Shown here in pieces: positions 1 to 6,932 of a stretch of DNA of 22,174 nt. Numbering within the stretch: the stretch's first letter is position 1; each line of letters opens with the position of its first letter. The stretch is from JAEZDP01 sp044508265 (lineage in GTDB: Bacteria > Acidobacteriota > Vicinamibacteria > Vicinamibacterales > Vicinamibacteraceae): NCBI GenBank assembly GCA_044508265.1, contig JBIQIB010000073.1, forward strand, positions 1 through 22,174, read 5' to 3'. The notes under the pieces were generated by a model that was not told the origin of the DNA, ran no database searches, and saw only the letters and a list, made by a program, of their open reading frames with translations. Made by a program: the position numbers and the translations under genes.

Positions 1-51
1 GGGCCGTCCGCCCTCCGGGGCCGTCCGCCCTCTGGGCCCGTCCGCGTTCTG
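1..51. repeat. 17-bp tandem repeat, three units
   Basis: Three consecutive 17-bp units lie at 1-17, 18-34 and 35-51. Units 1 and 2 differ at one base and unit 3 differs from unit 2 at three. The core is GGGCCGTCC followed by a pyrimidine-rich half. The array starts at the window edge, so it may continue to the left. A degenerate fourth unit may follow at 52-68, and the core GCCGTCC recurs at 94-100, 108-114 and 195-201. No function is evident; it resembles the short GC-rich dispersed repeats found between genes in high-GC genomes. Confidence 0.6.
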
Positions 52-180
52 GCCGTCGGCCCCGAAGCGTCTGCCCGGTGGCGTCGGCCCGGCGCCGTCC
101 GTCCCGCGCCGTCCGCCCCGCCGATAGGCGAACTGCGATCCCCGCAGGCAAGAACAAGAACAGGGACAAGAAAAGGAGAA

Positions 181-201
181 GGACGGCCCGGAGGGCCGTC
201 C
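181..201. terminator. Perfect 9-bp GC hairpin, possible terminator
   Basis: GGACGGCCC (181-189) and GGGCCGTCC (193-201) are perfect reverse complements around a 3-nt GGA loop. On the plus strand a pyrimidine-rich tail follows (CCTACCTCCCGTCCTTCC), without a clean T-run. On the minus strand the tail read out is richer in T because an A-rich run precedes the hairpin. It could therefore terminate transcription from either side. The right arm equals the core of the 17-bp repeat at 1-51, so it may instead be a repeat-derived palindrome. Confidence 0.4.
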
Positions 202-221
202 CTACCTCCCGTCCTTCCTCT

Positions 222-250
222 TTCGCTTTCCGTCTGATGTCCAGTAAACT
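222..250 (+). promoter_or_regulatory. Weak sigma-70-like promoter candidate for bamA
   Basis: TAAACT at 245-250 matches four of six bases of the consensus -10. A poor -35 (TTCGCT, 222-227) lies 17 bp upstream. The predicted transcription start is near 257, about 100 bases before the bamA start chosen here. The match is weak and rests mainly on position and on a local drop in GC. Confidence 0.25.
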
Positions 251-361
251 GTCGGCTTGGCTTCCCCCAATGGGTGCCATCTGGGTGGAGGACTGCCGCC
301 GTGTGCCGGGCAGCGCCGCCGTATCGGGCGGTTGCGGCCGCGGGTGAACTTGTTGCTGCTG

Positions 362-3076
362 ATGACGAGAGCGATCACGAAGGGCGGCCTCCGGGTCGTG
401 GTGACGACCCTGCTGCTGAGCATGCCGCTGGTCGTGTCGGCGCAGACGGCGCCGGCCGGCGGGCAGGCGCCTGCCCCGACCGCGCCGCCTCTGGACGACG
501 CGCAGCCATCGGCCCCGCAGGTGGAGCGGCCCGTCAGGAGCGTGCTGGACGCGGAAGGGTGCCAGCCCATTCAGCCCGCCAGCGCCGACGCCCAGCCGCC
601 CGCCGGCTCCGGCCCCGTCCTCCGGGCCGTCGAGCTGTGCCTCCCGACTCAGGGCAACGCCTCCTCCATCGACTTCGAGACGTATCTCTATTACATCCGG
701 ACGCGCGGCAGCCGTCCCTCGCAGAACGCGTGGGTGCCCTGGAACCAGGAGGCCGAAGACGAGCTGCGCGAGGACTTCCGCCGCCTCTGGGCCACCAACT
801 TCCTCGACGACCTGGCCATCGAGGTCATCGACACCACCTATCCGAACGGCGTGGTCGGCAAGTACGTCCGCATCCGGATGGAGGAGCGCCAGCGGGTCAA
901 GGTCGTCCAGTACGAGGGGAGCCAGAAGCTCGAGGCGACCAAGGTCGACGAGAAGCTCCGCGAGATCAACAGCGTCATCCGGCTCGACTCGTTCATTGAC
1001 CCCGGGCAGATCCGCCGCGTCGAGGGCGTGATTCGCGACATGCTGGCGGAGGAGGGCTACCTCAACGCCTCGGTGTCGCACGAGCTCACGCCGGTCGCGG
1101 GGGGGCCGAAGCTCGTGAACCTGACGTTCAGGATCGACGACGGCCCCAAGGTCCGCATCCGCAACGTCGAGTTCATCGGCAACCAGGCCTTCAGCGATCG
1201 CAAGCTGCGCGGCCGGATGAAGGAGAACAAGGCTCGCGGGATCCTCGGCTTCATCACCGGCGGCGGCACCTACAAGGAAGCGAGCTTCGACGACGACGCC
1301 GAGAACGTCCGCGCGCTGTACCGCGAAAACGGGTACATCACGGCGCGCGTGGGGCAGCCCGAGATCCGCACGCTGGAGACCTCCGACGACGGCAGGAACC
1401 GCTGGATCGAGCTGCGCATCCCGGTCACCGAAGGCCGCCGCTATCGCGTCGGCAAGTTCGAGTTCGAAGGCAATACCGTCGTCAAGGACGAGGCGCTGGC
1501 CGAGGTCTTCAAGCTGAAGCCGGGCGACTACTACTCCGAGAAGAAGATCCGGAAGGGATTCGAGAAGGCCAAGGAGCTGTACGGCATCGGCGGCTACTGG
1601 GAGTTCACCGGCTATCCCGACCTGAAGCCGCTCGACCTCATCGACCCCGAGGATCCCGAGCGGATGCTGCCCGACGGCGCCGAGCCGAACGGGCCGCCGG
1701 TCGTGGACGTGACGATGCGCCTGCAGGAGGGCGAGCAGTACTTCGTCAACAGGATCACGTTCGTCGGCAACACCACGACGCGCGACCACGTGATCCGGCG
1801 CGAGATGAACCTGCTCGAGAACGGCGTGTTCAACACCGAGGCGCTGAAGTTCAGCGTGCGCCGCCTCAATCAGCTCGGCTACTTCAAGCAGCTCGAGGAA
1901 GGGCAGGAGGGCATCGACGTCCAGAAGACGCCCGGCGAGAAGAACAAGGTGGACGTGACGCTGACGCTGCAGGAGCAGAACCGCAACCAGCTCACGTTCG
2001 GCGCCGGCGTCTCGCAGTTCGAGGGCTTCTTCGGGCAGCTGGCCTTCGCGACGTCGAACTTCATGGGCCGCGGCGAGACGCTCTCGCTGTCGCTGGCGGC
2101 CGGCTCGCGTACGCAGTTCTACCAGGTGTCGTTCAGCGAGCCGTACCTCTTCGACCGGCCGATCACGGCGGGCATCGACGTCTTCAAGCGCCAGATCCGG
2201 TACATCGGCGCGTTCACGCAGGAGTCGATCGGCGGCAATACGGTGTGGGGCTTCCGGACGGGCAACTTCACCCGCTCGTACATGCAGTACAGCTACGAGA
2301 AGGTCACCATCAGCGACCTCGACGAGCTGTTCACCGATCCGCGCTACGTCGGCAATCCGTTCCTGCGCGATTCGCTGCTGCTGCAGTGCACGCCGACGCC
2401 GCCCACCGAGGAGGATCCGGACGGCGGACTCGACTGCCGCAGCGTCGGGTCACGAACGGTGAGCAAGATCGTCCCGAGCCTGGTGCACAACACCGTGGAC
2501 AACCCGATCTTCCCGAACACGGGCAAGCGGCTGACGCTGTCGATGGACGTGGCGGGCCTCGGCGGCAACACGAAGTTCCTCAAGCCGCGCGTCGAGGCCG
2601 TCAAGTTCTGGCAGCACACGCGCCGCACGTCCGTCGGCGTGCGCGCGGAGGTCGAGTACATCCGGCCCTACGGCAACAGCATCGCGCTGCCGATCTTCGA
2701 GCGGCTCTTCCAGGGCGGCGAGTACAGCGTGCGCGGCTTCGACATCCGGAGCATCGGCCCGCGTGCGGAGAACGGGATCGTGCTCGGCGGCAACAAGAGC
2801 CTGCTCTTCAACGGGGAGTACCTCATCACCATCGCGGGCCCGGTCCGCCTGGTGCTGTTCTACGACGCCGGCCAGGTGCGCGACGAGGGCGAGCGGTTCG
2901 CCTGGGATCAGTTCAAGACGTCGACGGGCGCCGAGGTCCGGTTCTTCATGCCGGTGCTGAACGTGCCCTTCCGGCTCATCTTCGCGATGAACCCGCAGCG
3001 CGACGGCGTGCTCAACAACGACTACACGCCCGCCCGGAAGTTCCAGTTCCGCTTTGCCGTGGGTTCGACATTCTGA
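362..3076 (+). CDS. bamA: Outer membrane protein assembly factor BamA
   Basis: BamA is the Omp85-family core of the BAM complex, which folds and inserts beta-barrel proteins into the outer membrane. From the ATG at 362 the product is 904 aa and opens with a clean signal peptide (basic residues, then a leucine/valine-rich core, AxA-like site near residue 27). GTG 344 is an alternative; the in-frame ATG at 257 would bury the signal peptide. Successive POTRA repeats are visible, with strand motifs near residues 179, 264, 361 and 460 (for example FIGN, FEGN and FVGN). A C-terminal barrel runs from about residue 535. The conserved VRGF motif of loop 6 is at 790-793, and the chain ends in phenylalanine, as expected of a barrel signal. 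The only four cysteines form two close pairs (67/93 and 676/692). The length exceeds E. coli BamA (about 810 aa), partly through a proline-rich N-terminal linker. skp follows directly. Confidence 0.95.
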   Translation: MTRAITKGGLRVVVTTLLLSMPLVVSAQTAPAGGQAPAPTAPPLDDAQPSAPQVERPVRSVLDAEGCQPIQPASADAQPPAGSGPVLRAVELCLPTQGNASSIDFETYLYYIRTRGSRPSQNAWVPWNQEAEDELREDFRRLWATNFLDDLAIEVIDTTYPNGVVGKYVRIRMEERQRVKVVQYEGSQKLEATKVDEKLREINSVIRLDSFIDPGQIRRVEGVIRDMLAEEGYLNASVSHELTPVAGGPKLVNLTFRIDDGPKVRIRNVEFIGNQAFSDRKLRGRMKENKARGILGFITGGGTYKEASFDDDAENVRALYRENGYITARVGQPEIRTLETSDDGRNRWIELRIPVTEGRRYRVGKFEFEGNTVVKDEALAEVFKLKPGDYYSEKKIRKGFEKAKELYGIGGYWEFTGYPDLKPLDLIDPEDPERMLPDGAEPNGPPVVDVTMRLQEGEQYFVNRITFVGNTTTRDHVIRREMNLLENGVFNTEALKFSVRRLNQLGYFKQLEEGQEGIDVQKTPGEKNKVDVTLTLQEQNRNQLTFGAGVSQFEGFFGQLAFATSNFMGRGETLSLSLAAGSRTQFYQVSFSEPYLFDRPITAGIDVFKRQIRYIGAFTQESIGGNTVWGFRTGNFTRSYMQYSYEKVTISDLDELFTDPRYVGNPFLRDSLLLQCTPTPPTEEDPDGGLDCRSVGSRTVSKIVPSLVHNTVDNPIFPNTGKRLTLSMDVAGLGGNTKFLKPRVEAVKFWQHTRRTSVGVRAEVEYIRPYGNSIALPIFERLFQGGEYSVRGFDIRSIGPRAENGIVLGGNKSLLFNGEYLITIAGPVRLVLFYDAGQVRDEGERFAWDQFKTSTGAEVRFFMPVLNVPFRLIFAMNPQRDGVLNNDYTPARKFQFRFAVGSTF

Positions 3077-3194
3077 GGAAGACGGAAGACGGCCCGGCGC
3101 GGCCTTGCGGCCCGACCGGCGCGTGGTGGTGTGGTTCAATGACGACGGCCGAAGCGGCCGCCGCGACGACAACGAGCGTGAAAGGAACATGTCC

Positions 3195-3821
3195 ATGAAG
3201 TCCGCATTCGTCCTCGTAGTACTGAGCTGCGCGCTGGCAGCCGGGCCGGCATTCGCGCAGGAGCCCGCCGCCCCGGCCACGCCGGCCTCGCAGCAGGCCG
3301 CGCCGGCCCCGGCGCCCCAGACGCAGGCTCCCCCGCGGCCGTTCCCCGAGGGCGCCAAGATCGCCTACGTCGACCTGAACCAGGTCGCGTCGCAGTCGAA
3401 GGAGGGGCAGGCGGCCGGCGAGCGCATCAAGGCCATGCAGGCAAAGATCCAGGCCGACCTCGAGAGCCGCCAGAAGGCCATGCAGGCTGCGCAGCAGAAG
3501 CTCGAACAGGGCGGCGCCCTGCTGAGCGACTCCGCGCGCGCGCAGCAGGCCAAGGAGATCGAGCGCATGCAGATCGACCTGCAGCGCGCCACGCAGGACG
3601 CGCAGCAGGAGGTCGGGGAGTTCACGCAGGAGCTGCAGTTCGAGTTCCAGCAGAAGCTGCTGCCGGTGATCGCGCAGGTGGCCAGCGCCAAGGGCCTGCA
3701 CTTCATCTTCAGCATCGCCGACTCGGGCGTCGTCTACGTCGATCCCGGGCTGAACGTCACCGCTGACGTGATCGCCGCGCTCGACACGGCCAGCGGCGGC
3801 GCGCCGCCCGCCGGTCAGTAG
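3195..3821 (+). CDS. skp: Periplasmic chaperone Skp/OmpH
   Basis: Skp-family proteins are trimeric periplasmic chaperones that hold unfolded outer-membrane proteins for delivery to BamA. The product is 208 aa from ATG 3195. AAGGA at 3182-3186 lies 8 nt upstream of this ATG; a second ATG at 3189 is only 2 nt away, so 3195 is preferred. Residues 1-21 form a signal peptide ending AFA. A proline/alanine-rich linker follows. The OmpH core starts at about residue 55 with KIAYVDLNQV, then a long glutamine/glutamate-rich, alanine-rich coiled coil (about residues 70-150) that would form the tentacles. The C-terminal part has the family's hydrophobic strand (GLHFIFS). The position after bamA is the classical one. 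I see no obvious promoter in the 118-base gap after bamA. Confidence 0.88.
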   Translation: MKSAFVLVVLSCALAAGPAFAQEPAAPATPASQQAAPAPAPQTQAPPRPFPEGAKIAYVDLNQVASQSKEGQAAGERIKAMQAKIQADLESRQKAMQAAQQKLEQGGALLSDSARAQQAKEIERMQIDLQRATQDAQQEVGEFTQELQFEFQQKLLPVIAQVASAKGLHFIFSIADSGVVYVDPGLNVTADVIAALDTASGGAPPAGQ

Positions 3822-3844
3822 GTCCCCGCCACCGGTTCTCGAGA

Positions 3845-3873
3845 GCGCCGCGGTGCCCCGTGGCACCCGGCGC
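3845..3873. terminator. 12-bp bulged hairpin between skp and fabZ-lpxA
   Basis: GCGCCG (3845-3850) plus GGTGCC (3852-3857) pair with GGCACC (3862-3867) plus CGGCGC (3868-3873), around a CCGT loop and one bulged C at 3851. That makes 12 GC-rich pairs. The 3' flank, CGTGCTTTCTC, is only weakly T-rich. It could be an attenuator or partial terminator, or an mRNA-processing or stability element that sets Skp and lipid A enzyme levels apart. The hairpin is seen in the sequence; its role is inferred. Confidence 0.5.
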
Positions 3874-3902
3874 CGTGCTTTCTCACGTCTGCCGAGCCCC
3901 CC

Positions 3903-5156
3903 GTGCCCATCAACATCCCCGAAGTCGTCGACCGCCTCTGTCACCGCTATCCCACGCTCCTGGTCGACGCCGTCACCGAGATCGTCCCTGGCGAGCGCGT
4001 GGTGGCGATCAAGAACGTCACGGTCAACGAGGACTACTTCCAGGGACACTTTCCCGGCGCGCCGGTGATGCCCGGCGTGGTCATGATCGAGACGCTCGCG
4101 CAGGCGGCCAGCATCCTCCTGCTGCAGCGCGCCGACGACGTGACCCCGGCGCGCACGTCCATGCGCGCGGTGCGCGGCGCCAAGTTCCGCCGTCAGGTCG
4201 TGCCCGGGGATCAGGTGCGTCTCGACGTCAGCGTCGAGAAGCGGCGCGGGCCGATCGCCTGGGTGCGCAGCGTCGCCTACGTGGGCGAGCACGTCGTCGC
4301 GGAAGGCCGGATCATCCTGGCCGTCGACGATCAGAAGCCCGACGTGCACCCGACGGCGATCGTCGCCTTCGGCGCCCGCATCGGCCCGGGCACCCACGTG
4401 GGGCCCGGCGCGGTCATCGGCCCTCACGTCCGCATCGGCCCGCGCTGCCGCATCGGCGCCGGAGCCGTCATCGACGGGCACACGACGATCGGCGCCGACA
4501 CGGTCATCTTTCCGTGCGCGTCGATCGGCCTCATCCCGCAGGACACGAAATTCCGGGGCGAGCCGTCGCGGCTGGAGATTGGCGCGCACAACGTGTTCCG
4601 CGAGTTCGTGACGATTCACCGCGGCACGGCCGGCGGCGGTGGCGTGACGCGGATCGGCGACCACAACCTGTTCATGGCCTACTCGCACGTCGCGCACGAC
4701 TGCCAGGTGGGCAACCACACGATCTTCGGCAACGGTGCGACGCTCGGCGGCCACGTGTCGGTCGAGGACCACGCGACGATCAGCGCCTTCTCGGGCGTCC
4801 ACCAGTTCTGCCGAATCGGCAGGCACGCCTTCATCGGCGGCTATTCGGTCGTGACCAAGGACGCGCTGCCGTACGCGCGGACCGTCGGCAACCGCGCCCG
4901 CAACTACGGGCTCAACACCATCGGCCTCGTGCGGCGCGGGTTCCCGTCCGACGTGGTCTCGAAGCTGCGGCAGGCCTACAGGTACCTGCTGTTGTCGAAG
5001 CTGAACACCAGCCGCGCGCTGGCCCAGATCGAGAGCGATCCGGAGCTCCGCTGCGACGAGGTGCAGTACCTGGTCGACTTCATCAGGGCGTCGCGTCGCG
5101 GCGTGATCCTGCGGCGTGCGGTCCGCCGCACCGAGGACGTCTCGTCCGATGAGTGA
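3903..5156 (+). CDS. fabZ-lpxA: Fused FabZ dehydratase / LpxA UDP-GlcNAc acyltransferase
   Basis: One 417-aa reading frame joins two enzymes. Residues 1 to about 142 are FabZ, the (3R)-hydroxyacyl-ACP dehydratase of fatty-acid elongation, with the hot-dog active site GHFPG (H49) and E63 fourteen residues on. Residues about 146-417 are LpxA, which transfers a 3-hydroxyacyl chain from ACP to UDP-GlcNAc as the first step of lipid A synthesis. Hexapeptide (I-G-x) repeats run from about residue 150, followed by IHRGT, then HVAHDC with H262 and catalytic H265 (E. coli H125), H300 (E. coli H160) and G313 (E. coli G173, the acyl-chain ruler). The C-terminal helical domain follows. The summed length matches separate FabZ plus LpxA, so the linker is almost nil. 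Start is GTG 3903, the only plausible in-frame start; no Shine-Dalgarno is visible. lpxI overlaps the 3' end. The better-known lipid A fusion is LpxC-FabZ of Bacteroidetes; this arrangement is different. Confidence 0.93.
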   Translation: MPINIPEVVDRLCHRYPTLLVDAVTEIVPGERVVAIKNVTVNEDYFQGHFPGAPVMPGVVMIETLAQAASILLLQRADDVTPARTSMRAVRGAKFRRQVVPGDQVRLDVSVEKRRGPIAWVRSVAYVGEHVVAEGRIILAVDDQKPDVHPTAIVAFGARIGPGTHVGPGAVIGPHVRIGPRCRIGAGAVIDGHTTIGADTVIFPCASIGLIPQDTKFRGEPSRLEIGAHNVFREFVTIHRGTAGGGGVTRIGDHNLFMAYSHVAHDCQVGNHTIFGNGATLGGHVSVEDHATISAFSGVHQFCRIGRHAFIGGYSVVTKDALPYARTVGNRARNYGLNTIGLVRRGFPSDVVSKLRQAYRYLLLSKLNTSRALAQIESDPELRCDEVQYLVDFIRASRRGVILRRAVRRTEDVSSDE

Positions 5157-5991
5157 CGCGGCGACTCCCCTCGGCGTCATCGCCGGCAACGGCCGGTTCC
5201 CGTTGCTGGTGCTGGAGGCTGCGAGAGCGCTGAAGCGACGGGTGACAGTGGTGGCCGTGAAGGAAGAAGCCGGGCCCGACCTCGAGGCCCTCGCGGCGGA
5301 GCAGGGCGCCGAGCTGCACTGGGTGTCGCTCGGCCAGCTGGGACGGTGCATCGAGCTGCTGAAGCAGAGCGGCTGCCGTGAGGCCGTGATGGCCGGGCAG
5401 GTGAAGCACAACCAGTTGTTCTCCGGCATCCGCCCCGACTGGACGCTGATGCAGGCGCTGATGCGGCTGCGCGCGAAGTCCACCGACGCGCTCATCGCCG
5501 CCGTCGCCGACGTGCTGCGCGACCACGGCATCGACCTCGTCGACTCCACGGCCCTGCTGAAGCCGCTGATGGCAGGGGAGGGGCTGCTGGCGGGGCCGCC
5601 GGTCACCGCGGAACTCGAAGCGACGCTCGCGTTCGGCTATCGCATGGCCGACGTCATCGCGGGTCTCGACATCGGCCAGACCATCGTCGTGAAGGACAAG
5701 GCCGTGGTCGCCGTGGAGGCCATGGAAGGGACCGACGAGGCGATCCTGAGGGCGGGCCGCATCGCTGGCCCCGGCGCCTGCGTGGTCAAGGTGGCCAAGC
5801 CGAAGCAGGACATGCGCTTCGACGTGCCCGTCGTCGGCGTCCCGACGATCGCCGTGCTGGTCGAGGCCGGCATCGCAGCCATGTCGCTCGACGCGGGCAA
5901 GACGCTCGTCGTGGACGGCCAGGCGATGCTCGACGCTGCCAACGCCGCCGGCATCACCGTCGTGGGACGCAGGATTGCAGCCGATGGGTGA
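5149..5991 (+). CDS. lpxI: UDP-2,3-diacylglucosamine pyrophosphatase LpxI
   Basis: LpxI hydrolyses UDP-2,3-diacylglucosamine to lipid X and UMP, replacing LpxH in many non-enteric diderms. The product is 280 aa from ATG 5149, which overlaps the fabZ-lpxA stop by 8 nt. An ATG start upstream in the same frame (5116) would run further into lpxA. The N-terminal domain starts with GVIAGNGRFP and contains VMAGQVKHNQLF. The C-terminal (DUF1009) domain includes RFDVPVVGVPTI. The aspartate in it is D225, the position I recall as catalytic in Caulobacter LpxI. Neighbours (LpxA upstream, Gfo/Idh oxidoreductase downstream) support lipid A synthesis. LpxB, which would use its product, is not in the window. 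Confidence 0.92.
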   Translation: MSDAATPLGVIAGNGRFPLLVLEAARALKRRVTVVAVKEEAGPDLEALAAEQGAELHWVSLGQLGRCIELLKQSGCREAVMAGQVKHNQLFSGIRPDWTLMQALMRLRAKSTDALIAAVADVLRDHGIDLVDSTALLKPLMAGEGLLAGPPVTAELEATLAFGYRMADVIAGLDIGQTIVVKDKAVVAVEAMEGTDEAILRAGRIAGPGACVVKVAKPKQDMRFDVPVVGVPTIAVLVEAGIAAMSLDAGKTLVVDGQAMLDAANAAGITVVGRRIAADG

Positions 5992-6928
5992 GCGCACGCG
6001 CACGGCTGTCGTCGGCGCCGGCGCGCTCGGGCGCCACCACGTGCGCATCCTGGGGTCGACACCGGACGCCCACCTCGTCGCCGTGGTCGACAGAGACGTC
6101 GCGCGCGCGCGGGAGCATGCCGGGGCGCATGGCGCCGAGGCCCTCACGGAGGCGTCCGCACTGATCGGGCGCGTCGACGCGGTCACCGTGGCGACGCCCA
6201 CGGCGTCGCACCACGCGGTCGTCTCGGAACTGCTGGATGCCGGCATCCACGTGCTCGTCGAGAAGCCGATGACGACGACGCTCGACGAAGCGGACGACCT
6301 GATCGCACGGGCGGAGGCCAGGGGCGTCGTGCTGGCGGTGGGCCACACCGAGCGGTTCAATCCGGCGGTGGACGTCGCGCTCGGCCTGCTGACGCGTCCG
6401 CGCTTCATCGAGGTGCATCGACTCGGCACGTTCCCGGATCGCAGCCTCGACATCGACGTCGTCTTCGACCTGATGATCCACGACATCGACCTGCTGCTGG
6501 CCGCGCTCGGCGAGGACGTGATGGACGTCGAGGCCGTCGGCGTGCCCGTCCTCACCGACAGGGTGGACATCGCCAACGCGCGCCTCCGGTTCGCGGGTGG
6601 CTGCATCGCCAACGTCACCGCCAGCCGCATCAGCCGCGACCGCGTGCGCAAGATCAGGTTCATGGAGCCGTCGCTGTACGTGTCGGTCGACTATGCGAGC
6701 CGCGAGGTCGAGGCATGGCGGCTGCGGCGTGACGCGGGCGCGAAGCCCGCGATCGAGGGCGGCAAGGTGCCCGTGCCCGACGCCGAGCCGCTGAGGCGCG
6801 AGATCGACGACTTCATCGCGGCGGTCCGCGAACGGCGGGCGCCGCGGGTGCCCGGCGCCGAGGGGCGGCGGGCGCTCGCGCTCGCGCAGCGGATCAACGA
6901 GGCCATGACGGGCCTCCACGAGGAGTAA
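5984..6928 (+). CDS. Gfo/Idh/MocA-family sugar oxidoreductase next to lpxI
   Basis: This is a 314-aa NAD(P)-dependent oxidoreductase. ATG 5984 overlaps the lpxI stop by 8 nt; TTG 5975 is a less likely start. The N-terminal Rossmann motif is GAGALG (residues 11-16). The family EKP signature is at 93-95 (K94 is usually catalytic), and GHTERFNP begins at 120. IHDID (H166, D169) lies in the C-terminal alpha/beta substrate domain. The substrate cannot be read from sequence. Adjacency to lpxA and lpxI resembles GnnA, which oxidises the 3-OH of UDP-GlcNAc so that GnnB can aminate it, giving lipid A with an amide-linked acyl chain at position 3. No GnnB-like aminotransferase is in the window, so this is a hypothesis. 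A nucleotide-sugar or capsule role is the alternative. Confidence 0.88.
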   Translation: MGERTRTAVVGAGALGRHHVRILGSTPDAHLVAVVDRDVARAREHAGAHGAEALTEASALIGRVDAVTVATPTASHHAVVSELLDAGIHVLVEKPMTTTLDEADDLIARAEARGVVLAVGHTERFNPAVDVALGLLTRPRFIEVHRLGTFPDRSLDIDVVFDLMIHDIDLLLAALGEDVMDVEAVGVPVLTDRVDIANARLRFAGGCIANVTASRISRDRVRKIRFMEPSLYVSVDYASREVEAWRLRRDAGAKPAIEGGKVPVPDAEPLRREIDDFIAAVRERRAPRVPGAEGRRALALAQRINEAMTGLHEE

Positions 6929-6932
6929 GGAC

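Larger units (their letters stand above)
52..361. other. Non-coding leader region upstream of bamA
   Basis: No convincing gene is present here. The short open frames have arginine- and proline-rich low-complexity translations typical of GC-rich shadow frames. The stretch holds scattered GCCGTCC copies, an A-rich run (about 148-180), a perfect hairpin (181-201), a pyrimidine-rich run (about 202-231) and a weak promoter candidate (222-250). It is also less GC-rich than its neighbours, which fits a regulatory spacer. Confidence 0.55.

Noticed and set aside
78..347. 89-aa plus-strand open frame before bamA
   Set aside because: The translation is arginine-rich low complexity, has no ribosome binding site and overlaps the repeat, hairpin and promoter region.
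257..361. N-terminal extension of BamA from ATG 257
   Set aside because: It would place 35 residues before a clean signal peptide; ATG 362 or GTG 344 fits export.
3146..3160. Hairpin CGGCC-GAAGC-GGCCG in the bamA-skp gap
   Set aside because: A 5-bp GC stem with no T-run is expected by chance in this composition, so it is not called a terminator.
3195..3257. Lipoprotein signal in Skp (cysteine at residue 12 in VLSC)
   Set aside because: The cysteine lies too close to the N-terminus and within the hydrophobic core, and a normal AFA cleavage site follows.
3012..5606. 864-aa open frame on the minus strand
   Set aside because: It lies antisense across skp, fabZ-lpxA and part of lpxI. The translation is rich in Arg, Ala, Asp, His and Val with no domain, as expected opposite GC-rich genes.
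5083..6663. 526-aa minus-strand open frame, with similar ones at 2450-3358, 5954-6919 and 14464-15510
   Set aside because: All are antisense to well-recognised plus-strand genes, have low-complexity translations and match no family.
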